From assembly GCA_017577565.1 (NCBI GenBank), contig PKRH01000031.1:1-29862 (forward strand): a stretch of 29,862 nt of DNA, in the 5' to 3' direction. The stretch comes from Thermoanaerobacterales bacterium (GTDB lineage: Bacteria; Actinomycetota; Acidimicrobiia; Acidimicrobiales; JACDCH01). Made by a program: the position numbers and the translations under genes. The notes below the pieces were generated by a model. The model was not told where the DNA came from and did not search any database. It worked only from the letters and a program-made list of their open reading frames with translations. This document shows, one piece after another, positions 7,479 to 14,308 of the stretch (its first letter is position 1; each line of letters begins with the position of its first letter).

Positions 7479-8357
7479 GTGCAGCGTGCAGACATCGCGC
7501 TCGCCGTCGACATCGGGGGCACGAAGCTGGCGGTGGGCCGCGTCGACGCCGAGGGGCGGGTCCTCGACCGGTCGGTGGCGCCGACGCCCGCCCGGGGATC
7601 GGCCGAGGACCTGTGGGGCCGCCTCGCCGAGCTGGTGGACGCGGCCCGGCGGGGTGACGAGGTCGTGGTCGGCGTGGGCTGCGGCGGCCCGATGCGCCCG
7701 GGCGGGACGGCCGTGTCGCCGCTCAACATCCCGGCCTGGCGCGACTTCCCCCTGCGGGCCCGGCTGGCCGAGCTGACCGGCCTGCCGGTCCACGTCGACA
7801 ACGACGCCAAGGCGCTGGCGCTGGGCGAGGGGTGGCGGGGCGCCGCCCGCGGCGCGCGCGACTACATCGCCATGGTCGTCTCGACGGGCGTCGGCGGCGG
7901 CATCGTCCTCGACGGCCGGCTCCTCGACGGGGCGGCGGGCAACGCCGGGCACGTCGGCCACGTGATCGTCGAGCCGGACGGCCGGCCGTGCGGCTGCGGG
8001 GCCCGCGGTTGCCTGGAGGCCGAGGCGTCGGGCACCGGCATCCGGGCGGCGACCGGGGCCGACCCGGCGGAGGCGGGCGAGGAGGTGCGGCGACGCACCG
8101 GGACGCTCGTCGGGCGGGCGGTCGCCTCGGTCGTCAGCCTGCTCGACCTCCGCCTCGCCGTGGTGGCCGGATCGGTGGCGCTCGGCTACGGCGAGACGTT
8201 CTTCGCCGCCGCCCAGGCCGAGCTCGAGGCACGCGCCCGCCTCTCGTTCGCCCGCGGCGCCCGCATCGTGCCGGCCGGCCTCGGGGACGCCGGGCCGCTG
8301 GTCGGGGCGGCGGCGGTGGGGTGGCGGGGCGAGGGCCGGGACCTGGGCGTGGCCTGA
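7479..8357 (+). CDS. ROK family sugar kinase (glucokinase-like)
   Basis: The 292-residue protein has the ROK phosphate-binding motif DIGGTK at 11-16, the catalytic aspartate D109 in VDNDAKA, the glycine-rich STGVGGGI loop, and the zinc site made of H161 and C171, C173, C178 in GHVIVEPDGRPCGCGARGC. ROK kinases phosphorylate glucose, mannose, N-acetylglucosamine or similar sugars; the zinc motif shows this is a kinase rather than only a repressor, and there is no N-terminal DNA-binding domain. The sugar cannot be fixed from sequence; glucose is the commonest in actinobacteria. The gene is divergent from moxR and probably leaderless. Confidence 0.88.
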   Translation: MQRADIALAVDIGGTKLAVGRVDAEGRVLDRSVAPTPARGSAEDLWGRLAELVDAARRGDEVVVGVGCGGPMRPGGTAVSPLNIPAWRDFPLRARLAELTGLPVHVDNDAKALALGEGWRGAARGARDYIAMVVSTGVGGGIVLDGRLLDGAAGNAGHVGHVIVEPDGRPCGCGARGCLEAEASGTGIRAATGADPAEAGEEVRRRTGTLVGRAVASVVSLLDLRLAVVAGSVALGYGETFFAAAQAELEARARLSFARGARIVPAGLGDAGPLVGAAAVGWRGEGRDLGVA

Positions 8358-8368
8358 GCCGCCGTCGC

Positions 8369-8374
8369 TAGCGT
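8369..8374 (+). promoter_or_regulatory. -10 element (TAGCGT) for the gene at 8383
   Basis: TAGCGT with 8 nt to the ATG at 8383 and no ribosome site implies a leaderless transcript. It lies 11 nt after the end of the ROK kinase gene. Confidence 0.45.
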
Positions 8375-8382
8375 GCGTGCCG

Positions 8383-8724
8383 ATGCACGACGGGGACGCC
8401 CGCCGCCCGAGCCCCGACGACCGGCCCGGTGGGCCGGCGACCGGCGCCGCGGCCGCCGAGGGCCGCCGGTGGTTCGCGGCCGCGGCCCGGGCCGTGGCCC
8501 GCCACCCGTCGCTGTGGCCCACCGCGGCCCGCCAGGCGCTGCGGCTCGCCGCGCCCGGGTGGTGGCGCCGCCGCCCGTTCCTGCCGCTGCCGGATCCCGC
8601 CTACCTGCGCTTCCGCCTGCAGACGGCCTACGGCGGGGCGGGGGAGGGCCCACCGGCGGCCGAGGACCTCGTGACCTGGCTGCGCTGGTGCCGGGCGCTG
8701 CGGCGCCTGCCGGCGGGCGGCTGA
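8383..8724 (+). CDS. Conserved-looking short protein of unknown function
   Basis: The 113-residue protein has a polar first 25 residues, then a basic, tryptophan-rich core with the stretches RHPSLWPTAARQALRLAAPGW and FLPLPDPAYLRFRLQTAYGG, ending in an EDLVTWLRWCRALRR helix. It resembles an unnamed actinobacterial family I have seen as hypothetical proteins; no catalytic motif is visible. There is no clear membrane helix, though the basic amphipathic parts could touch membrane or nucleic acid. The ATG at 8383 was chosen over an in-frame codon 6 nt earlier because of the leaderless promoter at 8369. The coding stretch keeps the strong third-position GC bias of its neighbours. Confidence 0.65.
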   Translation: MHDGDARRPSPDDRPGGPATGAAAAEGRRWFAAAARAVARHPSLWPTAARQALRLAAPGWWRRRPFLPLPDPAYLRFRLQTAYGGAGEGPPAAEDLVTWLRWCRALRRLPAGG

Positions 8725-8793
8725 CCGGCCCGGGCGCGAGCCCACGGGCGGGCCGAGCGGCGGAACGGCCAGCGGAAACCGGCCGTCCGCTTG

Positions 8794-8799
8794 TACCGT
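8794..8799 (+). promoter_or_regulatory. -10 element (TACCGT) for the HNH gene
   Basis: TACCGT with 8 nt to the ATG at 8808. The same hexamer at the same distance stands before mraZ (10151-10156). Confidence 0.45.
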
Positions 8800-8807
8800 T
8801 TCCGGCG

Positions 8808-9305
8808 ATGAGCCGGGCGCTCGTGCTCAACGCGACGTTCGAGCCGCTCTGCGTGGTGAGCGACCGCAGGGCGGTCGTGCTCGTGCTGTGCGAGACCGCC
8901 GAGATGCTGCACGCCAGCGACGCGGTCATGCGCTCGGCCCACCTGGTCGTGGCCGTGCCCTCGGTCGTGCGGCTGCGCCGCTACGTGCGCGTCCCCTACC
9001 GGTGGCGCACGCCGCTCAACCGACGGGCCGTCTTCGCCCGCGACGGCCACCGGTGCCAGTACTGCGGCGCCCCGGCCGAGAGCATCGACCACGTCGTGCC
9101 GCGCAGCCGCGGCGGCCGGCACACCTGGGACAACGTCGTCGCCGCGTGCCGCCCGTGCAACGTGCGCAAGCGGGACCGGCTGCTCGAGGAGACCTCGATG
9201 CGGCTGCTGCGGCAACCGACCGAGCCGACCGGGCTGAGCTGGCTCACCCTGGCGGTCGGCTCGGTGCCCGAGACGTGGACGCCCTACCTGCAGCTCGCCG
9301 CGTGA
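8808..9305 (+). CDS. HNH endonuclease family protein
   Basis: The 165-residue protein carries a complete zinc-bound HNH motif: C83 and C86 (CQYC), D94-H95 (IDHVVPRSRGG), the W-D-N of HTWDN, then C114, C117 and N118 (CRPCN). HNH proteins cut DNA using one metal ion. The N-terminal 75 residues (LVLNATFEPLCVVSDRRAVVLVL) match a widespread single-copy actinobacterial form that is not linked to a restriction system or intron, and its role is unclear. No methyltransferase or phage gene is nearby, so a housekeeping DNA repair role is as likely as defence. The start is set by the leaderless promoter 8 nt upstream. Confidence 0.88.
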   Translation: MSRALVLNATFEPLCVVSDRRAVVLVLCETAEMLHASDAVMRSAHLVVAVPSVVRLRRYVRVPYRWRTPLNRRAVFARDGHRCQYCGAPAESIDHVVPRSRGGRHTWDNVVAACRPCNVRKRDRLLEETSMRLLRQPTEPTGLSWLTLAVGSVPETWTPYLQLAA

Positions 9306-9354
9306 CCGTCCCGTCGGCCGGGCGCCGTGCCGGCGGCTGGTGGCGGGGCGGTCG

Positions 9355-10029
9355 ATGACGACGACGCTGCCCGGGGGCTGGGCGCTCCGCCGGCTGCGGG
9401 GGCCGGCGGGCGACCTCCACGCCGAGCCGATCCCCGCGGCCCCGCACCGGGCCGTGTGGGTGCTGGAGGCCACGGCGCCGGCGCTGGTGCTGGGCTCGAC
9501 CCAGGGCGACGACCTCGTCGACGCCGCCGCGGCGGCCCGGACCGGCGTGGCGGTCGTGCGCCGCCGGTCGGGCGGCGGTGTCGTCTACGTCGACCCGGCC
9601 ACGACGGCGTGGGTCGACGTCGTCCTGCCGGCCGGCGACCCGCTGTGGGACGACGACGTCGGCCGGGCCGCCCGCTGGGTCGGGCAGGCGTGGCAGCGGG
9701 CGCTGGCGGACCTGGGGGTGGGCCCGGCCGTCGTCCACGACGGGGCGATGGCGTGCGGGCCGCTGGGGCGGCTCGTCTGCTTCGGCACCGTGGGGGCCGG
9801 CGAGGTGACGACGCCCGACGGCCGGAAGATCGTGGGGATCAGCCAGCGCCGCACCCGGGCGGCCGCCCGCTTCCAGTGCGCCGCCTACAGCCGCTGGGAC
9901 CCCGAGCCGGTCGTCGAGCTGCTCGGGCTGGGCGACGAGGGGCGCCGGGCGCTCGCCGACGCCACGGTCGGGGTGGGACGGCCGCCGGACGAGGTCGTCG
10001 AGGCCGTCCTCCGCCACCTCCCGGCCTGA
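9355..10029 (+). CDS. Lipoate/biotin-protein ligase family protein
   Basis: The 224-residue protein has the BPL/LplA/LipB fold signature: LVLGSTQ near 43-49, RRRSGGGVVYV starting at 69, and GRKIVGISQRR with the expected catalytic K158. Family members attach lipoate, octanoate or biotin to a lysine of a carrier domain. The short length with no C-terminal LplA accessory domain suggests a lipoate- or octanoate-transferring enzyme, but the acyl group cannot be decided. ATG at 9355 has GGCGGGG about 8 nt upstream; a GTG at 9340 would add five residues. It lies just before the mraZ promoter, on the same strand, with a 135-bp gap. Confidence 0.8.
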   Translation: MTTTLPGGWALRRLRGPAGDLHAEPIPAAPHRAVWVLEATAPALVLGSTQGDDLVDAAAAARTGVAVVRRRSGGGVVYVDPATTAWVDVVLPAGDPLWDDDVGRAARWVGQAWQRALADLGVGPAVVHDGAMACGPLGRLVCFGTVGAGEVTTPDGRKIVGISQRRTRAAARFQCAAYSRWDPEPVVELLGLGDEGRRALADATVGVGRPPDEVVEAVLRHLPA

Positions 10030-10115
10030 GGCCGGCCGCCGCCCGCGGGGGCCGTCGCCCCGGCGCGCGCCCCGGTGGCGGGCGTGACCCGGCGCGGCCA
10101 CGCGGGGGCGCGGCG

Positions 10116-10156
10116 TGGGCAGATGCCTTGTGGGGTGGGGGGTGGTGGGGTACCGT
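10116..10156 (+). promoter_or_regulatory. dcw promoter with TGGG repeats (probable MraZ operator)
   Basis: A promoter TTGTGG (10128-10133), 17 nt, TACCGT (10151-10156) stands 8 nt before the mraZ GTG at 10165. TGGG occurs at 10116, 10131, 10136 and 10146; those at 10116, 10136 and 10146 share a 10-bp phase, and the last two form TGGGN, 5 nt, TGGGN. MraZ in other bacteria binds TGGGN repeats spaced by 5 nt and represses its own cluster, and here the repeats fill the space between -35 and -10. Confidence 0.6.
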
Positions 10157-10164
10157 CCCACGAA

Positions 10165-10692
10165 GTGGAGCGCGGTGGAGCAGCAGAGGGCGCCCCTGGG
10201 GACGCCGCCACGACCGCAGAGAGCGCGGTCGCGACCACTGCGCGCGCCGCGGGGCCCCGCTTCTTCACCGGCACCTACGAGCACTCGGTCGACGACAAGA
10301 ACCGGCTCGTGCTCCCGGCGGCCTTCCGGCCCCGGCTGGCGGCCGGGGCCTACATCGGCCCGCTCGACGGCTGCCTCGGGCTGTGGCCGGACGACCAGAT
10401 CGACGCCGTGTTCGCCAGGTGGGAGGAGGGCGTCGCCCTCGGGCTGGTGTCGTCCGAGGCCTTCGACGCCTTCGTCGCCGCCACCTTCCCGGTCCAGCCC
10501 GACGCCCAGGGCCGCGTCGTCGTGCACCGGACGCTGCGGGAGTTCGCCGACCTCTCCGGTCCGGTGCTCGTCGTCGGCGCGCGCCAGCGGCTCGGCATCT
10601 GGGCGCGCCACCGCTGGGAGCGGCGCATGGAGGCGATCGAGGAGGGGCCCGACGCGGCCCTCCGCCAGGCGGCGAGGGACCTGAAGCTGTGA
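10165..10692 (+). CDS. mraZ: Transcriptional regulator MraZ, N-terminally extended
   Basis: MraZ is a DNA-binding protein with two AbrB-like domains that controls the dcw cluster and counters RsmH. The family's usual N-terminus appears here only at residue 33 (RFFTGTYEHSVDDKNRLVLP); the second copy of the motif is PVQPDAQGRVVVHRTLREF. With GTG at 10165 the protein has 175 residues against about 145 usually, the surplus being an Ala/Thr/Gly-rich leader of about 32 residues. There is no start codon between 10165 and the conserved part, so a leader of this kind is forced unless a rare codon is used; an ATG at 10123 would lie upstream of the -10. The stop overlaps the rsmH start (GTGA). Confidence 0.9.
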   Translation: MERGGAAEGAPGDAATTAESAVATTARAAGPRFFTGTYEHSVDDKNRLVLPAAFRPRLAAGAYIGPLDGCLGLWPDDQIDAVFARWEEGVALGLVSSEAFDAFVAATFPVQPDAQGRVVVHRTLREFADLSGPVLVVGARQRLGIWARHRWERRMEAIEEGPDAALRQAARDLKL

Positions 10693-11645
10693 GCGGCTTC
10701 CACCACCGCCCCGTGATGGTCGACCTCGTCGTCGAGCTGTTCGCGCCCGTGCCCCCGGGCGTCGTCGTCGACGCCACCCTCGGCGGCGGCGGCCACGCCG
10801 AGGCGCTCCTCGACGCCCACCCGCACCTGTCGGTCCTCGGCCTCGACCAGGACCCCGACGCCATCGCGGCCGCCAGCGAGCGGCTCGCCCGCTTCGGCGA
10901 GCGCGTCGTCGTCCGCCGCACCCGCTTCGACCGTCTGCGCCAGGTCCTCGCCGAGGTGCTGCCGGGCCTCGGACGGCCGGGCGCGAGCGGCGCGCTCTTC
11001 GACCTGGGCGTCAGCTCGCCGCAGCTCGACCGCCCCGAGCGGGGCTTCAGCTACCGGTCCGAGGGGCCGCTCGACATGCGCATGGACCCCTCCCGGCCGG
11101 TCACCGCGGCCACCCTGGTCAACGAGACCGACGAGGCCGAGCTCGCCCGCCTCATCCGCGCCCACAGTGACGAGCGGTTCGCCGACCGCATCGCCCGGGC
11201 CATCGTCGCCCACCGGCCGATCACCACGACCACGCAGCTCGCCGAGGTCGTGCGGGACGCCGTGCCCGCGCCCGCCCGCCGCCGGGGCGGGCACCCGGCG
11301 CGCCGCACCTTCCAGGCGATCCGCATCGCCGTGAACGACGAGCTGGCGGTCCTCCCCGGTGCCCTGGACGACGCCATCGACGCGCTCGTGCCCGGCGGCC
11401 GGTGCGTGGCGATCGCCTACCACTCCGGCGAGGACCGCATCGTCAAGCAGCGGTTCCGCCACGCCGCGACCGGCGGCTGGACGGGGCCGTCCCACCTTCC
11501 GCCGCCACCGGACGTCCGGCCCACCGTCACGCTGCTCCGCCGCAGCGCCTGGCGTCCATCGCCGGCCGAGGTCGCCGCCAACCCGCGCGCCGAGGCCGCC
11601 CGCCTGCGCGCCGTCGAGAAGCTCGAGCTCCAGGAGGTGGCGTGA
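10689..11645 (+). CDS. rsmH: 16S rRNA (cytosine-1402 N4) methyltransferase
   Basis: RsmH (MraW) methylates the N4 of C1402 in 16S rRNA using S-adenosylmethionine. The 318-residue protein has the start FHHRPVMVDLVVELF, the SAM-binding DATLGGGGHAEALL, LFDLGVSSPQLD, ERGFSYRSEGPLDMRMD, the RRTFQAIRIAVNDEL segment and the C-terminal IAYHSGEDRIVKQRF, all family landmarks in the right order. Length is normal. GTG at 10689 overlaps the mraZ stop by 4 nt and the stop shares one base with the ftsL ATG, so it is translated as part of the operon. Confidence 0.97.
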   Translation: MSGFHHRPVMVDLVVELFAPVPPGVVVDATLGGGGHAEALLDAHPHLSVLGLDQDPDAIAAASERLARFGERVVVRRTRFDRLRQVLAEVLPGLGRPGASGALFDLGVSSPQLDRPERGFSYRSEGPLDMRMDPSRPVTAATLVNETDEAELARLIRAHSDERFADRIARAIVAHRPITTTTQLAEVVRDAVPAPARRRGGHPARRTFQAIRIAVNDELAVLPGALDDAIDALVPGGRCVAIAYHSGEDRIVKQRFRHAATGGWTGPSHLPPPPDVRPTVTLLRRSAWRPSPAEVAANPRAEAARLRAVEKLELQEVA

Positions 11646-12115
11646 TGGCCACAGCACGAGTCCTGCGTCTCCCCCAGACCCAACCCCGCCGCGACGAGGG
11701 GCGCCGGTCACGGCACCTGCGCCTGATCCCCGGCGGCGCCGGTCTGCGGCTCACCCCCCGCGCCGGCGTCGTGCTGACCGTGCTGGCGTTCGTCGGGCTG
11801 TTCGCCGTGGCGGTCTGCCACGCGCTGCTCATCGAGCGCCAGGCCGAGGTCGACGAGCTCGAGGCCGAGGTGGCCGAGCAGCAGGCCCGCTACGAGGAGC
11901 TGAGCCTCGAGGTGGCCGAGCTGTCCTCGCCCGAGCGCATCCGCACCGAGGCCATGGAGCGGCTCGGGATGGTGCCGGCCGAGGACACGGTCTGGCTGAT
12001 GCCCGACGAGCCCACGCCGACGACCGACGACGATGACGACGAGGCCGACGAGGAGGAGCTGACGCCCGGCACCAGCGCGGCCCGGGTGAAGCCCTACATC
12101 GAGGCCTCGCCGTGA
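11645..12115 (+). CDS. ftsL: Cell division protein FtsL (septum formation initiator-like)
   Basis: FtsL is a single-pass membrane protein that links the division ring to FtsI/FtsW activation through a coiled coil outside the membrane. The 156-residue protein has a basic cytoplasmic part (1-39), one membrane helix (about 40-63), a heptad-rich coiled coil (about 64-95), the conserved ERIRTEAMERLGMVPAEDTVWL ending segment in parts, and an unusual acidic tail (121-139, largely Asp/Glu) that should be outside. Identification rests on position between rsmH and ftsI and on topology, since FtsL is poorly conserved. GTG one codon earlier is an alternative start. The stop overlaps ftsI by 4 nt. Confidence 0.85.
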   Translation: MATARVLRLPQTQPRRDEGRRSRHLRLIPGGAGLRLTPRAGVVLTVLAFVGLFAVAVCHALLIERQAEVDELEAEVAEQQARYEELSLEVAELSSPERIRTEAMERLGMVPAEDTVWLMPDEPTPTTDDDDDEADEEELTPGTSAARVKPYIEASP

Positions 12116-14304
12116 CGCGGGGGAGCCGCACCCGCACCACGCCGGCGCGCGGCTCCCGCGCCCGCCGCACGGGACCGGCGACCCGCACCCGCACGGCCAC
12201 CGTCCGGCGCCGCCCCAGCGCGACCCGGACGACCCGGGCGACGCGCCCCGCGGGCCGGGCCGCCGGCCCGTCCACCCGCGCCCGCCGGGTCGTCGCCCGC
12301 AGCGCCCGCACCGCGCACGCCGACGCCCGCCGGGCCGCCCGGGCGGCGCGGGTCGCGGCCCGGACGGTCGCCCGGTCCCCCTCGACGACCCGGGCCCGCG
12401 CCGGCGAGGCCCGCGCCCCCCAGCGCCTGCCCCGGCTCCGCCGGCCCGGCGACCCCCGCACCCGCTCGCTCGCCCTGCTCGTGATCATCGGCCTGCTGCT
12501 CGGCGCCAGCGTCGTGCGGCTCGGGTACGTCCAGCTCGTCAGCGCCGACCGCTACGTCGCCTACGGCGACGCCCAGCGCATCCGGCCCATCGAGGTGGCC
12601 GGCGGCCGGGGCGGCATCTACGACCGCCACGGCTACGAGCTGGCGATCTCCATCCCCCAGAACAGCATCGCGGTCGACCCCAGCATCGTCCCCGACGACC
12701 CCGAGATCGCCGGGCGGCTGGCCCGCGCCCTCGGGCTGGAGCGGTCGGACGTGCTGGCGAAGCTGCGCGAGGACGTCCGCTTCGTCTACCTGGCCCGGCA
12801 GGTCGACGACGCGGTGGCCGACCGGGTGCGGGCCCTCGACATCGACGGCGTGATCATCTTCGAGGAGCAGGCCCGCTTCAACCCGGCCGGCGACCTCGCC
12901 CGGGCCCTGCTCGGCCAGGTCGCCGTCGACAACACCGGCGCCAGCGGGCTCGAGCTCGCCTACGACGAGCAGCTCTCCGGCGAGTCGGGCGAGCTGATCG
13001 TCGAGCGCGACGCCCAGGGCCGCACCATCCCCGCCGGGCGGCACCACGTCGACCCGGCCCGGCCCGGCGACGACCTCGTGCTGACCATCGACCGCAACCT
13101 CCAGTACGAGGTCGAGACCATCCTGTCCGACCAGGTGCGCACGACGGGGGCGCGGGCCGGCATCGCCATCGTGTCCGACCCGGAGACGGGCGAGATCCTC
13201 GCCCTGGCCAACGTCGAGGCCGACCCCGAGACGGGGGAGGTGGCGAACACCGCCAACAACCTCGCGGTGACCGCCAACTACGAGCCGGGGTCGGTCAACA
13301 AGGTCATCACGATCGCGGCCGCCCTGGAGGAGGGCCTGGTCACGCCCGACGACGTCCTCACCGTGCCGGCCTCGCTGCGGGTGGCCGACCACACCTACAA
13401 CGACAGCCACCCCGGCCGGCACACCGTCACCGACGTGCTCGCCCGGTCCTCGAACGTCGGCACCATCCTCATCGCGCAGGAGCTGGGGAAGGAGCGCCTC
13501 TACGACTACCTTCGGCGGTTCGGGTTCGGCCGCGACACCGGACTGGGGCTGCCGTACGAGGAGAACGGCGCGATGCTCCACCCCGACGACTGGTCGGGCA
13601 CCTCCATCGGGTCGATCCCGCTCGGCCACGGGATCTCGGTCACCGCCATGCAGATGCTCTTCGCCTACAACGTCATCGCCAACGACGGCGTCTACGTGGC
13701 GCCCAAGCTGGTGTCCGAGGTGCGGGACGCCGAGGGCGAGGCCCACCCCGTCGGCCCCAGCGAGCAGCGCCGGGTCGTGTCCCCGACCACCGCCGCCCAG
13801 CTGCGGGCGATGCTCACCGAGGTGATCGAGCGCGGCACCGGCCAGGCGGCGGCCATCGAGGGCTACGACGCCGCCGGCAAGACCGGCACCGCCCGCAAGC
13901 CGCAGCCGGGGGGCGGCTACCGGGACGCGGAGGGCCGCTACCACTACATCGCGACCTTCGCCGGGTTCCTGCCCGCCGAGGACCCCAAGCTGTCGATCAT
14001 CGTGGTCATCGACGAGCCGACCACGTCGTCCCCCTACGCGTCGACGGTGGCGGCACCCGCCTTCGCCGAGATCGGCCGGGCCGCCGCCCGCGCCATGCAG
14101 GTGGCGCCGTCCCGCCCCGAGGAGCACGCGCCGCTCGCCATCTCCACCCGCGACGGCCGCGTGCGGGGCACGCCCGCCGCCCCGCCCACGACCGCCCCGC
14201 CGGCCGCGGCGCCATCGACCACGGCGCCGCCGACCACGGCGCCGCCGACGACGGCGGCCCCCGCCCGCGCCCGGACGGCCGGCCCCGCCCCGGCCGGGGC
14301 GTAG
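12112..14304 (+). CDS. ftsI: Septal peptidoglycan transpeptidase FtsI (PBP3) with Arg-rich N-terminus
   Basis: FtsI is the class B penicillin-binding protein that cross-links septal peptidoglycan. The 730-residue protein has one membrane helix (about 119-138), a pedestal domain starting at GGIYDRHGYELA, and a transpeptidase domain with S394-V-N-K397 (catalytic serine), S446-S447-N448 and K590-T591-G592. The first 118 residues are extremely basic: by my count 36 Arg, no Lys and three acidic residues. The C-terminus is a Pro/Thr/Ala tail outside the cell, coded partly by a 15-bp tandem repeat. The GTG start overlaps the ftsL stop by 4 nt, and no other start codon gives the membrane helix a short cytoplasmic part. 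Catalytic identity is firm; the N-terminal extension is unusual. Confidence 0.95.
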   Translation: MTRGSRTRTTPARGSRARRTGPATRTRTATVRRRPSATRTTRATRPAGRAAGPSTRARRVVARSARTAHADARRAARAARVAARTVARSPSTTRARAGEARAPQRLPRLRRPGDPRTRSLALLVIIGLLLGASVVRLGYVQLVSADRYVAYGDAQRIRPIEVAGGRGGIYDRHGYELAISIPQNSIAVDPSIVPDDPEIAGRLARALGLERSDVLAKLREDVRFVYLARQVDDAVADRVRALDIDGVIIFEEQARFNPAGDLARALLGQVAVDNTGASGLELAYDEQLSGESGELIVERDAQGRTIPAGRHHVDPARPGDDLVLTIDRNLQYEVETILSDQVRTTGARAGIAIVSDPETGEILALANVEADPETGEVANTANNLAVTANYEPGSVNKVITIAAALEEGLVTPDDVLTVPASLRVADHTYNDSHPGRHTVTDVLARSSNVGTILIAQELGKERLYDYLRRFGFGRDTGLGLPYEENGAMLHPDDWSGTSIGSIPLGHGISVTAMQMLFAYNVIANDGVYVAPKLVSEVRDAEGEAHPVGPSEQRRVVSPTTAAQLRAMLTEVIERGTGQAAAIEGYDAAGKTGTARKPQPGGGYRDAEGRYHYIATFAGFLPAEDPKLSIIVVIDEPTTSSPYASTVAAPAFAEIGRAAARAMQVAPSRPEEHAPLAISTRDGRVRGTPAAPPTTAPPAAAPSTTAPPTTAPPTTAAPARARTAGPAPAGA
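14216..14260 (+). repeat. 15-bp tandem repeat at the 3' end of ftsI
   Basis: The unit CGACCACGGCGCCGC is repeated exactly at 14216-14230 and 14231-14245, followed by a diverged third copy (14246-14260). It encodes TTAPP repeats of the extracytoplasmic tail and could vary in copy number by slippage. Confidence 0.7.
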
Positions 14305-14308
14305 CGAG

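Noticed and set aside
8808..9305. HNH protein as part of a restriction or phage defence system
   Set aside because: No methyltransferase, phage gene or defence partner is nearby and the protein matches a common stand-alone actinobacterial form.
10030..10115. Terminator after the lipoate/biotin ligase-like gene
   Set aside because: Only a 5-bp perfect stem (GGGGC-CGTC-GCCCC) with mismatches beyond it was found, too common in this base composition to call.
10123..10164. ATG at 10123 as start of mraZ
   Set aside because: It lies upstream of the -35/-10 pair and would give a Gly-rich leader encoded by the TGGG repeat region.
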